This document shows positions 15,618-24,939 of a DNA stretch of 64,000 nucleotides, one piece after another. Location: the NCBI RefSeq assembly GCF_016595505.1, contig NZ_JAENIL010000028.1, positions 36,495-100,494 on the forward strand. The letters are read 5' to 3'. Position 1 is the first letter of the stretch, and the number at the start of each line of letters is the position of its first letter. Under the pieces are notes generated by a model. That model saw nothing but the letters and a program-made list of their open reading frames with translations. It did not search any database and was not told the origin of the DNA. Position numbers and translations under genes: made by a program. Origin of the DNA: Pelagicoccus mobilis. GTDB lineage: Bacteria > Verrucomicrobiota > Verrucomicrobiia > Opitutales > Opitutaceae.

Positions 15618-16814
15618 TCAAATCTCAGCTAACTTCTCCCGAACCACCCGCTGGTAGATCGACTCCAGCTCGTCACCGACATGCTCCATATCGTGCGTCG
15701 CCGCCGTATCCAAAGAAGCCTGACGCATCCGATCGAGCAGATCCCGATCCTCCATCAAGCGCGACATCGCTCCCGCCATATCCGCAACATCGTCCGGCTC
15801 GAAAATGAGCCCGTTGTAGTCGTGGTCCACCAGCTCCGGAATCCCCTTCGCTCGCGGTCCCACCAACGGCAAGCCAAAGGCCAACGCCTCCAGAATGCTC
15901 ACCGGCTGATTCTCCGTCTTGCTCGCCGTTATGAACACGTCGCCGAGCAAAGGATAGTTCTCCTCCATCAAGACATCCCGCTCGATCCGACCCGTGCGAA
16001 TCACCGCAGCACCGATCCCGAGTTCGGAAATCTTAGCGTCCACGTCCGCATCGCCAGGCCCATTGCCCACCAATACGAACTTCACCTTCGAATTCAGCTT
16101 AAGCGTCTCCGCAAACGCCTCCAAAGCCACCTCGAGAGACTTCTCCGGAGAAACCCGGCCAATGTAGATAAACGCGAAATCCTCAATCCCCAGCGACTTC
16201 CGAAACGCCTTGATCTCATCCTCCGATCGCATCCGAACCCGCTCGATCCCATTCGAAAGCACAGTCGCCGGACTCGACATCCCACGCGCCACCAAATGAT
16301 CCCGCACCGACTTCGAAGGGCTCACCACATGGGCGCAGCGATTGAAGAACCCAACCGAATACTTCCACATCGCCTTCTGCGTCCACTCGAACGACGGAAG
16401 ATAAAACTGCCTCAAGTAGTCCGGTTCCGCAAAGAACGTATGAAACGTGCCCACCACCGGCACATTCTTCCAGCGAGCCAGAAACATGCCTTCCAGACCA
16501 CAGCCAAACTCCGTGTGCACATGCACCAAATCCGGCGGGTCCTCGCGCAAACGGCGATACGAATAAAGGAACAAAGGAGCCGACCAACGGAGCTTAGGAA
16601 TGTGAACCGTCGGCACCGAAAACGGCAGCCCATACACGCTCACTTTCTCGTCCAACCCCGGAACCGTTTCGAAAGAGTCTGCCTTGCTCGGCCTCGGGTG
16701 AAAAATACTGACGTTGTGCCCACGTCGAGTCAGCTCGTTCGCCTGGTTCAAGACCGCTGAACTGACGCCGGAAATGTATGGCAGAAAACTATCTGTGAAT
16801 AAGCAAACTCTCAT
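15618..16814 (-). CDS. GT4-family glycosyltransferase
   Basis: 398 residues, GT-B fold. The N-terminal domain begins CLFTDSFLPYISGVSSAV with NELTRRGHNVSIFHP, typical of GT4 acceptor domains for lipid or polysaccharide synthesis. The C-terminal nucleotide-sugar domain has FIYIGRVSPEKSLEVALEAF and VLVGNGPGD. The EX7E catalytic pair lies in TENQPVSILEALAFGLPLVG. Resembles mannosyl/glucosyl transferases acting on glycolipids (PimB/MgtA-like). It has no glycan-cluster neighbours and sits upstream of nothing co-directional within 100 bp. Confidence 0.9.
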   Translation of the reverse strand: MRVCLFTDSFLPYISGVSSAVLNQANELTRRGHNVSIFHPRPSKADSFETVPGLDEKVSVYGLPFSVPTVHIPKLRWSAPLFLYSYRRLREDPPDLVHVHTEFGCGLEGMFLARWKNVPVVGTFHTFFAEPDYLRQFYLPSFEWTQKAMWKYSVGFFNRCAHVVSPSKSVRDHLVARGMSSPATVLSNGIERVRMRSEDEIKAFRKSLGIEDFAFIYIGRVSPEKSLEVALEAFAETLKLNSKVKFVLVGNGPGDADVDAKISELGIGAAVIRTGRIERDVLMEENYPLLGDVFITASKTENQPVSILEALAFGLPLVGPRAKGIPELVDHDYNGLIFEPDDVADMAGAMSRLMEDRDLLDRMRQASLDTAATHDMEHVGDELESIYQRVVREKLAEI

Positions 16815-16958
16815 AAGGGATCAAGGATCCTCAGGCTCCGTAGGGGGCTCCGGAAACAAAGTCGCAAAGGCTGCCAGCGCCCCCGAAACCCGGCAAGCCC
16901 GAATCCCCCACGACACGCCTACGCCATAAATTCTCCGTCAAAGCGCAGCCAAATGGAA

Positions 16959-18065
16959 TCACGCCAGACAACGGATCGCCATCGCCCGCAATGCCTCTTC
17001 CTGCTCGTTGGGCCGATCCACGATTTCCTCGAACGCCTTGATAAACTCGAGCTGGTGATCGATCAGGGCCTTGAGAGCAGGGAACTTTCCGCTCCCGATC
17101 AGCTTGCCCATGTACCACAGGTTTTGCGTGAAAACGTTAAATCCGCTCTTCGTGCTCAGACCATCGTAGAACGAAGCATACTTGGCAGCCGCCCGCTCGA
17201 AAGTCGGTTTGCTGATGCCTCGCCCACCCGCCTGGATTTCCCCGCCGTCAATCAGAGAGCGAAGCTGAATCAGCAGACGGTTGCGGTTCTGCAAAGAGGC
17301 GATCACCGGACGCGCGTCGTTACCCGCAAAGAAATGCCGCCTCAGAGCAGAAAGCGTCCAATTGATGTCGCGGGCAAAAAACGCTTCGGTCGTCTCGAAG
17401 AAGTCCCCTTCGCCAAAGTTCGGCGTCAGCTCCTCGATCAGCTTGCTCGTGATCTGAGCGCCTGGCTCGCCAAGATAAGTCCCTAGCTTGCGCACCTCCT
17501 CGATCAGCAGACGCGAGTTCCCGTTCACCTTGCTGATCAACACTTCCACCGCGTCCCGAGCAATCGTCACCTGCATCGACTCGCACTCGCGATTCATCGC
17601 CGCGACCAATGTCTCAACACCGCCCCCCTTCGAGTCCATGCCGCCCGAAGGACGATAGTCGCCCGTCTTCTCCAAAAACTTGGCAAAACGCTTCCGGCGA
17701 TCCACTGGAGAAGCGGAAATCAGCACGCCCACCTCATCCGGATTGATCCCCTCCAAAATCTCCTGCAGGTCCTCGCACAGCTTTACCGTGCCCTCCGCAC
17801 GCCCCGTCTGGTTGTCAGCGACAAAAGTCACATCCTTAAGCCAAACCACTCGTCGACCGCCAAATAGGCCCAGCGTCTGCGTCGCCTCGCGAAACCGACT
17901 CACCGCTTCCGCCACATCGTCGACCTTCCCAGCCTGACCGCTGATCACCTCGATCGAAAAGTCGTCCGTAACGTCCTGCTTCAGCTCAGCCCAGATATCC
18001 TTCGCCATTCGACTGGCAAGATAATCGTCCGGACCGGAAACATAGATGAAAGGAGCGCTAGACAT
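16959..18065 (-). CDS. holA: DNA polymerase III delta subunit
   Basis: 368 residues, the clamp-loader wrench subunit that opens the beta clamp. Typical layout: FIYVSGPDDYLASRMAKDIW at the N-terminus in place of a full Walker A, a RecA-like core with FGGRRVVWLKDVTFV, the helical segment SKVNGNSRLLIEEVRKLGTY ('N.R.L..E..KL'), and a C-terminal collar (ALRRHFFAGNDARPVIASLQ, RNRLLIQLRSLI). Slightly longer than E. coli HolA (343). Read on the minus strand. Confidence 0.88.
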   Translation of the reverse strand: MSSAPFIYVSGPDDYLASRMAKDIWAELKQDVTDDFSIEVISGQAGKVDDVAEAVSRFREATQTLGLFGGRRVVWLKDVTFVADNQTGRAEGTVKLCEDLQEILEGINPDEVGVLISASPVDRRKRFAKFLEKTGDYRPSGGMDSKGGGVETLVAAMNRECESMQVTIARDAVEVLISKVNGNSRLLIEEVRKLGTYLGEPGAQITSKLIEELTPNFGEGDFFETTEAFFARDINWTLSALRRHFFAGNDARPVIASLQNRNRLLIQLRSLIDGGEIQAGGRGISKPTFERAAAKYASFYDGLSTKSGFNVFTQNLWYMGKLIGSGKFPALKALIDHQLEFIKAFEEIVDRPNEQEEALRAMAIRCLA

Positions 18066-18116
18066 GCCGCCAACAAAGCCCAGCCCGCCCCACTAGAAAA
18101 GCAAAAACTCTCAAAA

Positions 18117-18142
18117 GGTAGCGGTCATCGCCCCCGATGACC
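18117..18142 (+). repeat. 26-bp GGTAG-headed REP-like hairpin
   Basis: GGTAG (18117-18121), stem GGTCATCG (18123-18130) with CGATGACC (18135-18142), CCCC loop. Lies between ubiB-like and holA on the plus strand. Confidence 0.78.
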
Positions 18143-18179
18143 AATCGCACCAGCAGAACCTAGAGCCAACATAGCCAAA

Positions 18180-19838
18180 TCACTTCGGTCGACCCCTCAA
18201 AATGTCAAAGGCCACGTACAAGCCCAACAACAGAGACAAGACATACCCCACGATCCCTAGTATCGGAAATCCAAATACAATTGGCGGCGTATTCGACGTC
18301 ACGATCAATGACGACCCCACCAGTAAACACCCGATAATGATCCCTAGCGTTATCTTGTTGCTCGCATCGCTAATCGTATCGTCCAGTTCATCGAGTCCTC
18401 GATGCTGCAGATTGATCTTAAGATTATCCTTCTCGACCTTCTTCAGGATCCTCAACGCTTCCTCAGGAATCGACTGCAACTGATCCAACCCAAGCAGCAG
18501 ACTATCACGCAACTCCGACGCCACCCGCTTCGGATTGCGACGATGCTGTATCAGCTCTCTAAGGACAGGCTCAAATTCACCCTTTAAATTGTACGTCTCG
18601 TCTAGCGAAACCCCAGTCTCCTCCACGCAAAGGATCGCCTTCGCCATCAACGAGTAATCCCGAGCCAGATCAACCCCGTTTCGCCCGAACACGTACAGCA
18701 AGCGCAAGATCGCACGCCCCACATCCCCCTCACCCGTCTCCGGATTGTAGTGCTCCCGGATCGCCAGATTCACATCCCGCTCCATCTGCCGCCGATCGAT
18801 CGACTCGCCCGTGTCAGCCAAGTTCATAGCGATCCGCGTCACCCGCTCCGCATCCGCCTTCACGAAAGCCATAAACAAATCGACCAACCCGTAGCGCATC
18901 CGCTGCGTCAACTGCCCAGTCATGCCCCAATCGAGGAAGCAGAGCTTCCCGTCCTCCAACACCCTCAAATTCCCCGCATGCGGATCCGCGTGGAAATAGC
19001 CGTTGATCATGATCTGGTGAAACATCGAACGCGACCCCACCTTAGACAAATGGCGAGCCTCCTCACTCCCCGCTTCCACGTCCTCCAACTTACGCCCCTC
19101 GATCCACTCCATCACCAAGACCCGTCGCGAACACGCCTCCTCGAAAATTTCTGGAGCCTTCACCTCATCCGGATACTGGTTCCGCTTGGAGAAAAACGCC
19201 AAGCTCCGAGCCTCTCTCCGAAAATCGAGCTCCCGTTCCAATCCCTCCCGCATGGCCTCGATCACATCCGGAAGATTGAGTGGCCGCAAATCCTCGATCC
19301 GCTCATGCGCCTGCCGAGCCAACCAAAAGAGAATATCGAAATCCGCATCGATCACCTTCTCCAGTCCCGGCCTTTGAATCTTCACCGCCACCTGCTCCCC
19401 ATTGCTCAGCAAGCGAGCCCGGTGCACCTGAGCCATCGACGCGCCAGCCATCGCCTCTTCCTCAAATTCAGAAAAGACCGCTCCCATGTCCCGCCCCAAA
19501 CCTTCCTCCAAAATCGGTCGTATCTGATCGAAGGATACCGGAGGCACCGCTTCCTGAAGCTTCCTCAGCTCCTTGATCAACGCCTCCGGCACCATATCCG
19601 GACGCATGCTCAGAAGCTGGCCAAACTTAATAAAGGTCGGCCCCAACTCCTCCATCACCAGACGAATCCGCTCCCACTGGCTACGACGCTCAGGAGCGAT
19701 CTTCCCCAACGCGCTCATAAGCCGCGGAGGCAAATCCATCTTTTGCAGCAAGTCCGCGAAACCATTGCGCGCTAGCACAGTGATGATCTCTTTCGCGCGA
19801 ACCGCGTTGGTAATAAATTCAAGAGGCTTCAGTGCCAT
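18180..19838 (-). CDS. UbiB/ABC1 atypical kinase family protein
   Basis: 552 residues. The family-specific KxGQ motif is in GPTFIKFGQLLSMRPD. The alanine-containing nucleotide loop is AMAGASMAQVHRARL with VAVKIQRPG. The catalytic and metal motifs are HADPHAGNLRVL and FLDWGMTGQL. Two hydrophobic helices lie at the C-terminus (GIIIGCLLVGSSLIV, GFPILGIVGYVLSLLL), which anchors it in the membrane. UbiB proteins are ATPases/kinases needed for isoprenoid quinone synthesis or lipid movement. A quinone pathway is not visible here. The 109-residue coiled-coil gene upstream is very likely in the same operon. Confidence 0.92.
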   Translation of the reverse strand: MALKPLEFITNAVRAKEIITVLARNGFADLLQKMDLPPRLMSALGKIAPERRSQWERIRLVMEELGPTFIKFGQLLSMRPDMVPEALIKELRKLQEAVPPVSFDQIRPILEEGLGRDMGAVFSEFEEEAMAGASMAQVHRARLLSNGEQVAVKIQRPGLEKVIDADFDILFWLARQAHERIEDLRPLNLPDVIEAMREGLERELDFRREARSLAFFSKRNQYPDEVKAPEIFEEACSRRVLVMEWIEGRKLEDVEAGSEEARHLSKVGSRSMFHQIMINGYFHADPHAGNLRVLEDGKLCFLDWGMTGQLTQRMRYGLVDLFMAFVKADAERVTRIAMNLADTGESIDRRQMERDVNLAIREHYNPETGEGDVGRAILRLLYVFGRNGVDLARDYSLMAKAILCVEETGVSLDETYNLKGEFEPVLRELIQHRRNPKRVASELRDSLLLGLDQLQSIPEEALRILKKVEKDNLKINLQHRGLDELDDTISDASNKITLGIIIGCLLVGSSLIVTSNTPPIVFGFPILGIVGYVLSLLLGLYVAFDILRGRPK

Positions 19839-19920
19839 GCTAGGTCAAACAGGTGGGGACACACACATCCAGCCGCGGACCCGAGGTCTGCGGCCAGACA
19901 AGAGAGGGATTCGAAAACGC

Positions 19921-20250
19921 TTACTCTGCAACCTCGGCTGGCTGCTTGGACTCAAGCTCCGCAAGGCGAGACTCCAGATCGGAAACCTTCGTCTCCAAGC
20001 TTTCAATACGCTCCGCCTGCCCACGCCCAAGCTTCTTCAACATAGAGTCGAGCCGATCCTCCAATGACTTGGAAGCCTCCTCGAACTCCTTCTTGCCATC
20101 GTCCGCCAACTTCTTCGCAGCATCCTTGGCATCGGTCGCCGACAGCTTCCCTTTTTCCACCAACTCGTTCAGGGCCTTTTCTGCCTTTTCCGTACTAATC
20201 GCCGCGGCTCCAACCCCAGCGAGCATCAGTTTCTTAATGGCATCAATCAT
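19921..20250 (-). CDS. Phasin-like coiled-coil protein (COG3937 type)
   Basis: 109 residues, almost all helix. A short hydrophobic N-terminal stretch (LMLAGVGAAAIS) is followed by STEKAEKALNELVEKGKLS, AKDAAKKLADDGKKEFEEA and a C-terminal heptad region (IESLETKVSDLESRLAELE). This matches the small proteins annotated polyhydroxyalkanoate synthesis regulator phasin (COG3937). No PHA synthase gene is in the window, so a granule role is doubtful. It lies 82 bp upstream of, and co-directional with, the UbiB-family gene; this pairing recurs in other bacteria and suggests a helper role. Confidence 0.78.
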   Translation of the reverse strand: MIDAIKKLMLAGVGAAAISTEKAEKALNELVEKGKLSATDAKDAAKKLADDGKKEFEEASKSLEDRLDSMLKKLGRGQAERIESLETKVSDLESRLAELESKQPAEVAE

Positions 20251-20355
20251 AGTCTTCTAACTAATCACGATACAGCCCGACCCGCAACTGTAAAAGGGAC
20301 TTCCTCAAAAACCATTTGCCCCCAGCCACCACCCCCGCTATCCCCTCATTCCAAC

Positions 20356-20841
20356 ATGGACCAACCGACCCCCATCTCCTCCATCCTCTTCGTCTGCATG
20401 GGCAACATCTGCCGCTCCCCATCCGGAGAGAACGTCATGCGAAAACTCCTCGACGACGCCGGCCTAGGCGACTCCATTCGCTGCGACTCCGCAGGCACCA
20501 TCGGTTTCCACGTTGGCAATCCCCCCGACCCCCGCATGTCCCAAGCCGGACGCAATCGCGGCTACGCCATGACCGGCTCCGCACGCAAGGTCACCCCTAG
20601 CGATCTCGACGAGTTCGACCTCATCCTCGCCATGGACAACGAGAACTTCGCAGACCTCGAGCGCCTCTCCACTCCCGCAAATCGCCACAAAGTGCGACGA
20701 TTCTGCGAATTCTGCATCCAGTATCCCAATACCGAAGTCCCCGACCCCTACTACGGCGGAGCGCGAGGCTTCGAAATCGTCCTCGATCTCCTCGAAGACG
20801 GCTGCAAGCAAATCCTCAAGCAGATCAAAGAGCAACTATAG
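20356..20841 (+). CDS. Low-molecular-weight protein-tyrosine phosphatase
   Basis: 161 residues, full length for the family. The P-loop is ILFVCMGNICRSPSGE (nucleophile C14, R20 of CX5R), and the general-acid loop is VPDPYYGGARGFE. The glycine-rich DSAGTIGFHVG and DLILAMDNEN segments also match. Acts on phosphotyrosine, in bacteria often BY-kinase substrates of exopolysaccharide export. No kinase in the window. It lies 61 bp upstream of the fructosamine-kinase-like gene on the same strand. Confidence 0.95.
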   Translation: MDQPTPISSILFVCMGNICRSPSGENVMRKLLDDAGLGDSIRCDSAGTIGFHVGNPPDPRMSQAGRNRGYAMTGSARKVTPSDLDEFDLILAMDNENFADLERLSTPANRHKVRRFCEFCIQYPNTEVPDPYYGGARGFEIVLDLLEDGCKQILKQIKEQL

Positions 20842-20902
20842 CATTTGCCGCCCAGAGCCATCGCAGCTCGCCAGTCCCTTCCGCCCGCAACGCCCCCCAC
20901 CG

Positions 20903-21772
20903 TTGAGCGACCAGCAACTCATCGAAACAGCCCTTTCCGACACCAGCGGACTCCCCTTTCGCATCGCCTCCCAACGCGCTCTCGGCGGAGGCTGCATCAA
21001 CGACGCCTACCGCCTCGAAGGAGAAGACGGACGCCCCTTTTTCGTCAAAGCCAACCAACTCGACTTTCACGACTCCTTCGCCGCTGAAGCCGCAGCCCTA
21101 AAAGAGCTTGCCGAAACAAATACCGTTCGCGTCCCCCAAGTCGTCGCTCAAATCCAAGGCAACAGCCAAGCGTACCTAATTCTCGAATACATCGATGCTC
21201 GCCCCTCGAGGACCGGAGACTGGCAAACCCTCGGACGCCAGCTCGCCCAGCTTCACGCCCTTCCCAAACCCTACTTCGGCTGGCACCGAGACAACCTCAT
21301 CGGCGCCACTCCCCAGCCCAATCCGCAAACCTCCTCCTGGCTCGACTTCTTCGCAGAACACCGCCTCGAGCACCAGCTCTCCCTCTGCCAAAGCCGCGGC
21401 TACAAGCTCCCCCTCGCCGCCGAACTACTAAAAGAGCTCCCCACCCTCCTCGCCGATCACAATGTAGCTCCAAGCTTGCTGCACGGCGACCTCTGGTCCG
21501 GCAACGCCGCCTTCGACAGCGCCGGCTCCCCATTCATCTTCGATCCCGGCAGCTACTACGGCGATCGCGAGGCCGACCTCGCCTTCACCGAGTTCTTCGG
21601 AGGGTTCCCGCCCGAGTTCTACCAAGCCTACAACGCAGAATTCCCCCTCGCCCCCGGATACAGCCGCCGCAAGACCCTCTACAACCTCTACCACTGCCTG
21701 AACCACCTCTACCTCTTTGGCGCGAGCTACGCCCACCAAGCCGAGCAAATGACCCGCCAACTCCTTGATTAA
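20903..21772 (+). CDS. Fructosamine kinase family protein
   Basis: 289 residues from a TTG start at 20903; no nearer ATG fits. Family features: LGGGCINDAYRLEG replaces the glycine loop, FFVKAN carries the ATP lysine, LQTL...LHALPKPYFGWHRDN follows, the catalytic loop is LLHGDLWSGNAAF, and the metal loop is FDPGSYYGDREADLAF. FN3K-type kinases phosphorylate ketosamines on glycated proteins so that they decompose. This enzyme is adjacent to an LMW phosphatase, a frequent neighbour of bacterial FN3K genes. Confidence 0.93.
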   Translation: MSDQQLIETALSDTSGLPFRIASQRALGGGCINDAYRLEGEDGRPFFVKANQLDFHDSFAAEAAALKELAETNTVRVPQVVAQIQGNSQAYLILEYIDARPSRTGDWQTLGRQLAQLHALPKPYFGWHRDNLIGATPQPNPQTSSWLDFFAEHRLEHQLSLCQSRGYKLPLAAELLKELPTLLADHNVAPSLLHGDLWSGNAAFDSAGSPFIFDPGSYYGDREADLAFTEFFGGFPPEFYQAYNAEFPLAPGYSRRKTLYNLYHCLNHLYLFGASYAHQAEQMTRQLLD

Positions 21773-21896
21773 GTCACTAGCGATTCAGGCCGTTGGAGAA
21801 CCAGAAAACGAATCCCTTTTCGGCTCAAAGCTTGCTCCCGCCATCAAGCAAGGTCACCTACAGCCTAAAACCAATCCACCTAAAGCCTAAGCAAAC

Positions 21897-22685
21897 ATGT
21901 CCCTCCTCGAAGCCATCCTCCTAGGCATCATCCAAGGCCTCACCGAATTCCTCCCCGTAAGCAGCAGCGGACACCTCGAGCTCGGCAAAGCCATCCTTGG
22001 CATCGAAACCACCGAAGACGTCACCTTCACCGTGGTCGTACACGGAGCCACCGTCCTCTCAACCATCGTCATTTTCTGGCGAGACATCCTCGACCTCCTA
22101 AAAGGCCTCTTCACCGCAGACTGGAACGAGTCCAAGAAGTACATCGCCATGATCGGCGTCTCCGCCATCCCCGTCGTGATCGTCGGGCTCTTCTTCAAGG
22201 AAGAAGTCGAGAGCCTCTTCACCGGAAACGTGCTGCTCGTCGGTTGCATGCTGCTCATCACCGGCGCCCTGCTCTCCTTCACCTACTACGCCCCCAAACA
22301 AGGCGGCCCCGTCACTTTCAAAAAAGCCCTCATCATCGGCCTCTCCCAAGCCATCGCCGTCATGCCCGGCATTTCCCGCTCCGGCTCCACCATCGCCACC
22401 GGACTCCTCCTCGGCGTGGAAAAAGCCAAGGTCGCCCGCTTTTCCTTCCTCATGGTTCTCATCCCCATCCTCGGAGCCAACTGCAAGGACATCCTCGACG
22501 GCGGCATGGCCAATAGCGTCGTCGCCCCCATCCCCCTCATCGCCGGCGCCATCGCCGCCTTCGTCTCAGGCGTGCTCGCCTGCAAATGGATGATCACCAT
22601 CGTCACCCGCGGTAAACTCATCTACTTCGCCTACTACTGCTTCGCAGCTGGAGCGATTGCGATCAGCGCCCATTTCATCATCTAA
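21897..22685 (+). CDS. uppP: Undecaprenyl-diphosphatase
   Basis: 262 residues, about eight membrane segments. The two catalytic motifs are intact: LTEFLPVSSSGHLELG near the N-terminus and MPGISRSGSTIATGLLLG in mid-protein. UppP (BacA) recycles undecaprenyl pyrophosphate to the monophosphate carrier for peptidoglycan and other envelope glycans, and gives bacitracin resistance when overproduced. ATG at 21897. It overlaps the convergent MATE gene by 8 bases at the 3' end. Confidence 0.97.
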   Translation: MSLLEAILLGIIQGLTEFLPVSSSGHLELGKAILGIETTEDVTFTVVVHGATVLSTIVIFWRDILDLLKGLFTADWNESKKYIAMIGVSAIPVVIVGLFFKEEVESLFTGNVLLVGCMLLITGALLSFTYYAPKQGGPVTFKKALIIGLSQAIAVMPGISRSGSTIATGLLLGVEKAKVARFSFLMVLIPILGANCKDILDGGMANSVVAPIPLIAGAIAAFVSGVLACKWMITIVTRGKLIYFAYYCFAAGAIAISAHFII

Positions 22686-24075
22686 CGGAGCCCTTGGGAG
22701 CGTGCTTGTCACGCGATAGATCGCGTCTGCCAGGCGAAAATAACTCACTCCCTAGCCCCAAATGTGGTCGCGAAACAAAATACGCGTGTACACCTGAAAC
22801 AAGATTTCCGATCGCGATTCCAGCAACCAGACCGGCAAATCCCCAGAATTTCGCTCCAAGGTAACAAAGGGGCATTATCAGAAAAAACACCCGCACCACA
22901 CTGATCACCATCACCGGTCGCGGCTTCCCCACCACATTCAACATCTGACTGAGCCAAGTGCTGCTATGCAGGCCAACATGCCCTAGGGACGCCACGATCA
23001 GATAGAGCGAACTCTGCCTGACCACCTCCGCCTCCACGCTGAACAAACCCGAAACCGGAGTCGCCAAGGGTAGCAGTATCAAAAACGTCAACGCCGCGTA
23101 CAGCCAAGCGAACCGCAGCGTGATTTGCCGCGTTTCTCGCACCCGGTCCATCGCTCGAGCCCCGTAGTTCTGCCCCACAAAAGGGACCAAGGCGATCCCG
23201 TACCCATAAGCCAATATAAACAAAAACGCTTCCACCCGAGTGCCGGTGGCCATCGCGGCCACCGCTTCCGCGCCCCCCACGCCGGCCGCCACTCGGATGT
23301 AGAACCCCTGCGCCAGCGGACCTAAGACCTGATTCAACGACGCCGGCACCCCCAGCCGGAGGATCTCCATCCAGGATCGCGCCAACTCACCCAAGCTGGG
23401 CACGTTCCAATCAATCAAGCGGTGGCTGAAGTGCAGAAAATACAAAGACGCCACCATGCCAACCGAGCGTGCGATCAGAGTAGCGATCGCAGCCCCCTCA
23501 AGCCCCATCGCCGGTACCGGCCCAAAGCCGAAAATGAGAATCGGATCCAGCACGATGTTCAATGCCGCGCAGATGCACATCACATACATCGGGCGCTTCA
23601 CATCCCCCGCCGCTCGCAAGCAGCTGTCGCTCACCGGCGGCATGATCGAGAACACCGCCCCCAGAAACCAAACCGACATGTACTCCCCTACCAGATCCAA
23701 GATCCGCCCCTTCGCCCCCAGAGCCGAGAACAAAGGATCTATCGAGAAATAACCAGCCACACTCACCACCAGCGTCCCCGCGATCGTCAAAACGAGACCT
23801 CCGGAAACCGCCCGCCGCGCCAGCCCTACATTGCCCGCGCCCAAGGCCCGCGTGATGATCGAAGCAGACCCCGCCGAGAACCCGATCGACAAGGTGCCCA
23901 CTACCATCACCACCGAAAAGGTAAATCCCATGGCAGCGAGTTCCTCCGTCCCCAAACGCGATACGTACCAAGTATCTGTCAGATTGAAGACCATGATCGC
24001 CAACATCCCACCAATGCTCGGAATCGTCAGACGCCTCAAATGACCAGAGACACTACCTTTTAAGAGCTCACTCAT
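22678..24075 (-). CDS. MATE-family efflux transporter
   Basis: 465 residues with 12 membrane segments. Typical MATE opening: SVSGHLRRLTIPSIGGMLAI, with NLTDTWYVSRLGTEELAAMG and the repeat GSASIITRALGAGNVGLARRA. The second half has GVPASLNQVLGPLAQGFYIR and FVGQNYGARAMDRVRETR, mirroring the N-half. Exports cationic or organic compounds using sodium or proton gradients. Ends by overlapping uppP; starts about 70 bp downstream of the nuclease-like gene on the same strand. Confidence 0.92.
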   Translation of the reverse strand: MSELLKGSVSGHLRRLTIPSIGGMLAIMVFNLTDTWYVSRLGTEELAAMGFTFSVVMVVGTLSIGFSAGSASIITRALGAGNVGLARRAVSGGLVLTIAGTLVVSVAGYFSIDPLFSALGAKGRILDLVGEYMSVWFLGAVFSIMPPVSDSCLRAAGDVKRPMYVMCICAALNIVLDPILIFGFGPVPAMGLEGAAIATLIARSVGMVASLYFLHFSHRLIDWNVPSLGELARSWMEILRLGVPASLNQVLGPLAQGFYIRVAAGVGGAEAVAAMATGTRVEAFLFILAYGYGIALVPFVGQNYGARAMDRVRETRQITLRFAWLYAALTFLILLPLATPVSGLFSVEAEVVRQSSLYLIVASLGHVGLHSSTWLSQMLNVVGKPRPVMVISVVRVFFLIMPLCYLGAKFWGFAGLVAGIAIGNLVSGVHAYFVSRPHLGLGSELFSPGRRDLSRDKHAPKGSVR

Positions 24076-24145
24076 TCAAAAGGCGGCAACATGCTGCACC
24101 TTCACCGCCTCGTCCAGCCATCACGTTTTATTTGACCCAATCCGC

Positions 24146-24835
24146 CTACACACGTCCTCGGCGCGCCGCAATTCGCTCCAAATACGCCAACTTCGCCTCG
24201 TCCCGACTCCTCAGTCGCTTCGCCTCACGCTCCAATCTCAAATGATCTCCCTCCCTCACCAAACATCCCCAGCCAAGCGGCACCTCGTCCATCCGTCGCA
24301 AGACCCCTTCCTCTACCAGCAAATAGCAAAAATTCGCTGAGCCATAGCGGGCGATTCTCGAAAACTTCACCCCACTCTCCAACTTCCGCTCAAGCAGGGC
24401 CAACCGCGCCACCAAACGCCGCCATCTCTCATGCCGCAAGTCGCCAAAATCATACTCGTCGTATTCGCAAAATAAAGAAATCCCCCGGCGACTCTCAGGC
24501 AGATGCACGCGCAACAACTCCCTCAAAACCATAACCTCCTCGGTCAAGGCAGCACGCTCCCCCTCCACCTCATCTTCCCCCCCTGCGTCCCTCAGGAAAT
24601 CCGCCCGACTCTGCTTGCACTCCAAGGCGAAACTCTCGCCAAAGACTCCCAGCCGCCCGGAAGAACGGTAGCCTGCCACATCCACCCGATAAGCCGACAT
24701 CGGTAGACGTACTTCCGTCGCCACCGCCCGGCAGCCCTCGAGGCGAAGCCACTCCACGCCTAGAGATTTCAACTCCCGATGCCGCCTCGACTCCCCACCC
24801 TTGACCTTCGCCGCCAAAACCTCATCTCCATTCAT
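24146..24835 (-). CDS. PD-(D/E)XK-like (MmcB-type) putative nuclease
   Basis: 229 residues. The N-terminal half has the nuclease fold order seen in MmcB/DUF-type DNA-repair proteins: RRHRELKSLGVEWLR helix, TEVRLPMSAYRVDVAGYR with the catalytic Asp, and FALECKQSRADFLRD giving the E-X-K pair. The C-terminal half is charged and helical, with no recognised domain. The rest of the sequence (RYGSANFCYLLVEEG, GWGCLVREG) resembles the end of VRR-NUC or MmcB proteins. Biological role is unknown; a substrate of damaged or branched DNA is only inference. Divergent from purN. Confidence 0.65.
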   Translation of the reverse strand: MNGDEVLAAKVKGGESRRHRELKSLGVEWLRLEGCRAVATEVRLPMSAYRVDVAGYRSSGRLGVFGESFALECKQSRADFLRDAGGEDEVEGERAALTEEVMVLRELLRVHLPESRRGISLFCEYDEYDFGDLRHERWRRLVARLALLERKLESGVKFSRIARYGSANFCYLLVEEGVLRRMDEVPLGWGCLVREGDHLRLEREAKRLRSRDEAKLAYLERIAARRGRV

Positions 24836-24939
24836 CCCGCAAACTACCAGCCAGCCTCAGACATTCACCGCCATACCCCGCGCAAACCTCCCCATTTCGC
24901 ACTTCCCTCTTCACTTTTTCACCTCCACCTTCTCCTCCC

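Noticed and set aside
15681..16760. Long plus-strand ORF (359 aa) opposite the GT4 gene
   Set aside because: Antisense shadow; the opposite strand carries an intact glycosyltransferase with all motifs.
18750..19775. Long plus-strand ORF (341 aa) opposite the UbiB-family gene
   Set aside because: Antisense shadow of a conserved gene; the translation is His/Pro/Arg-rich with no family resemblance.
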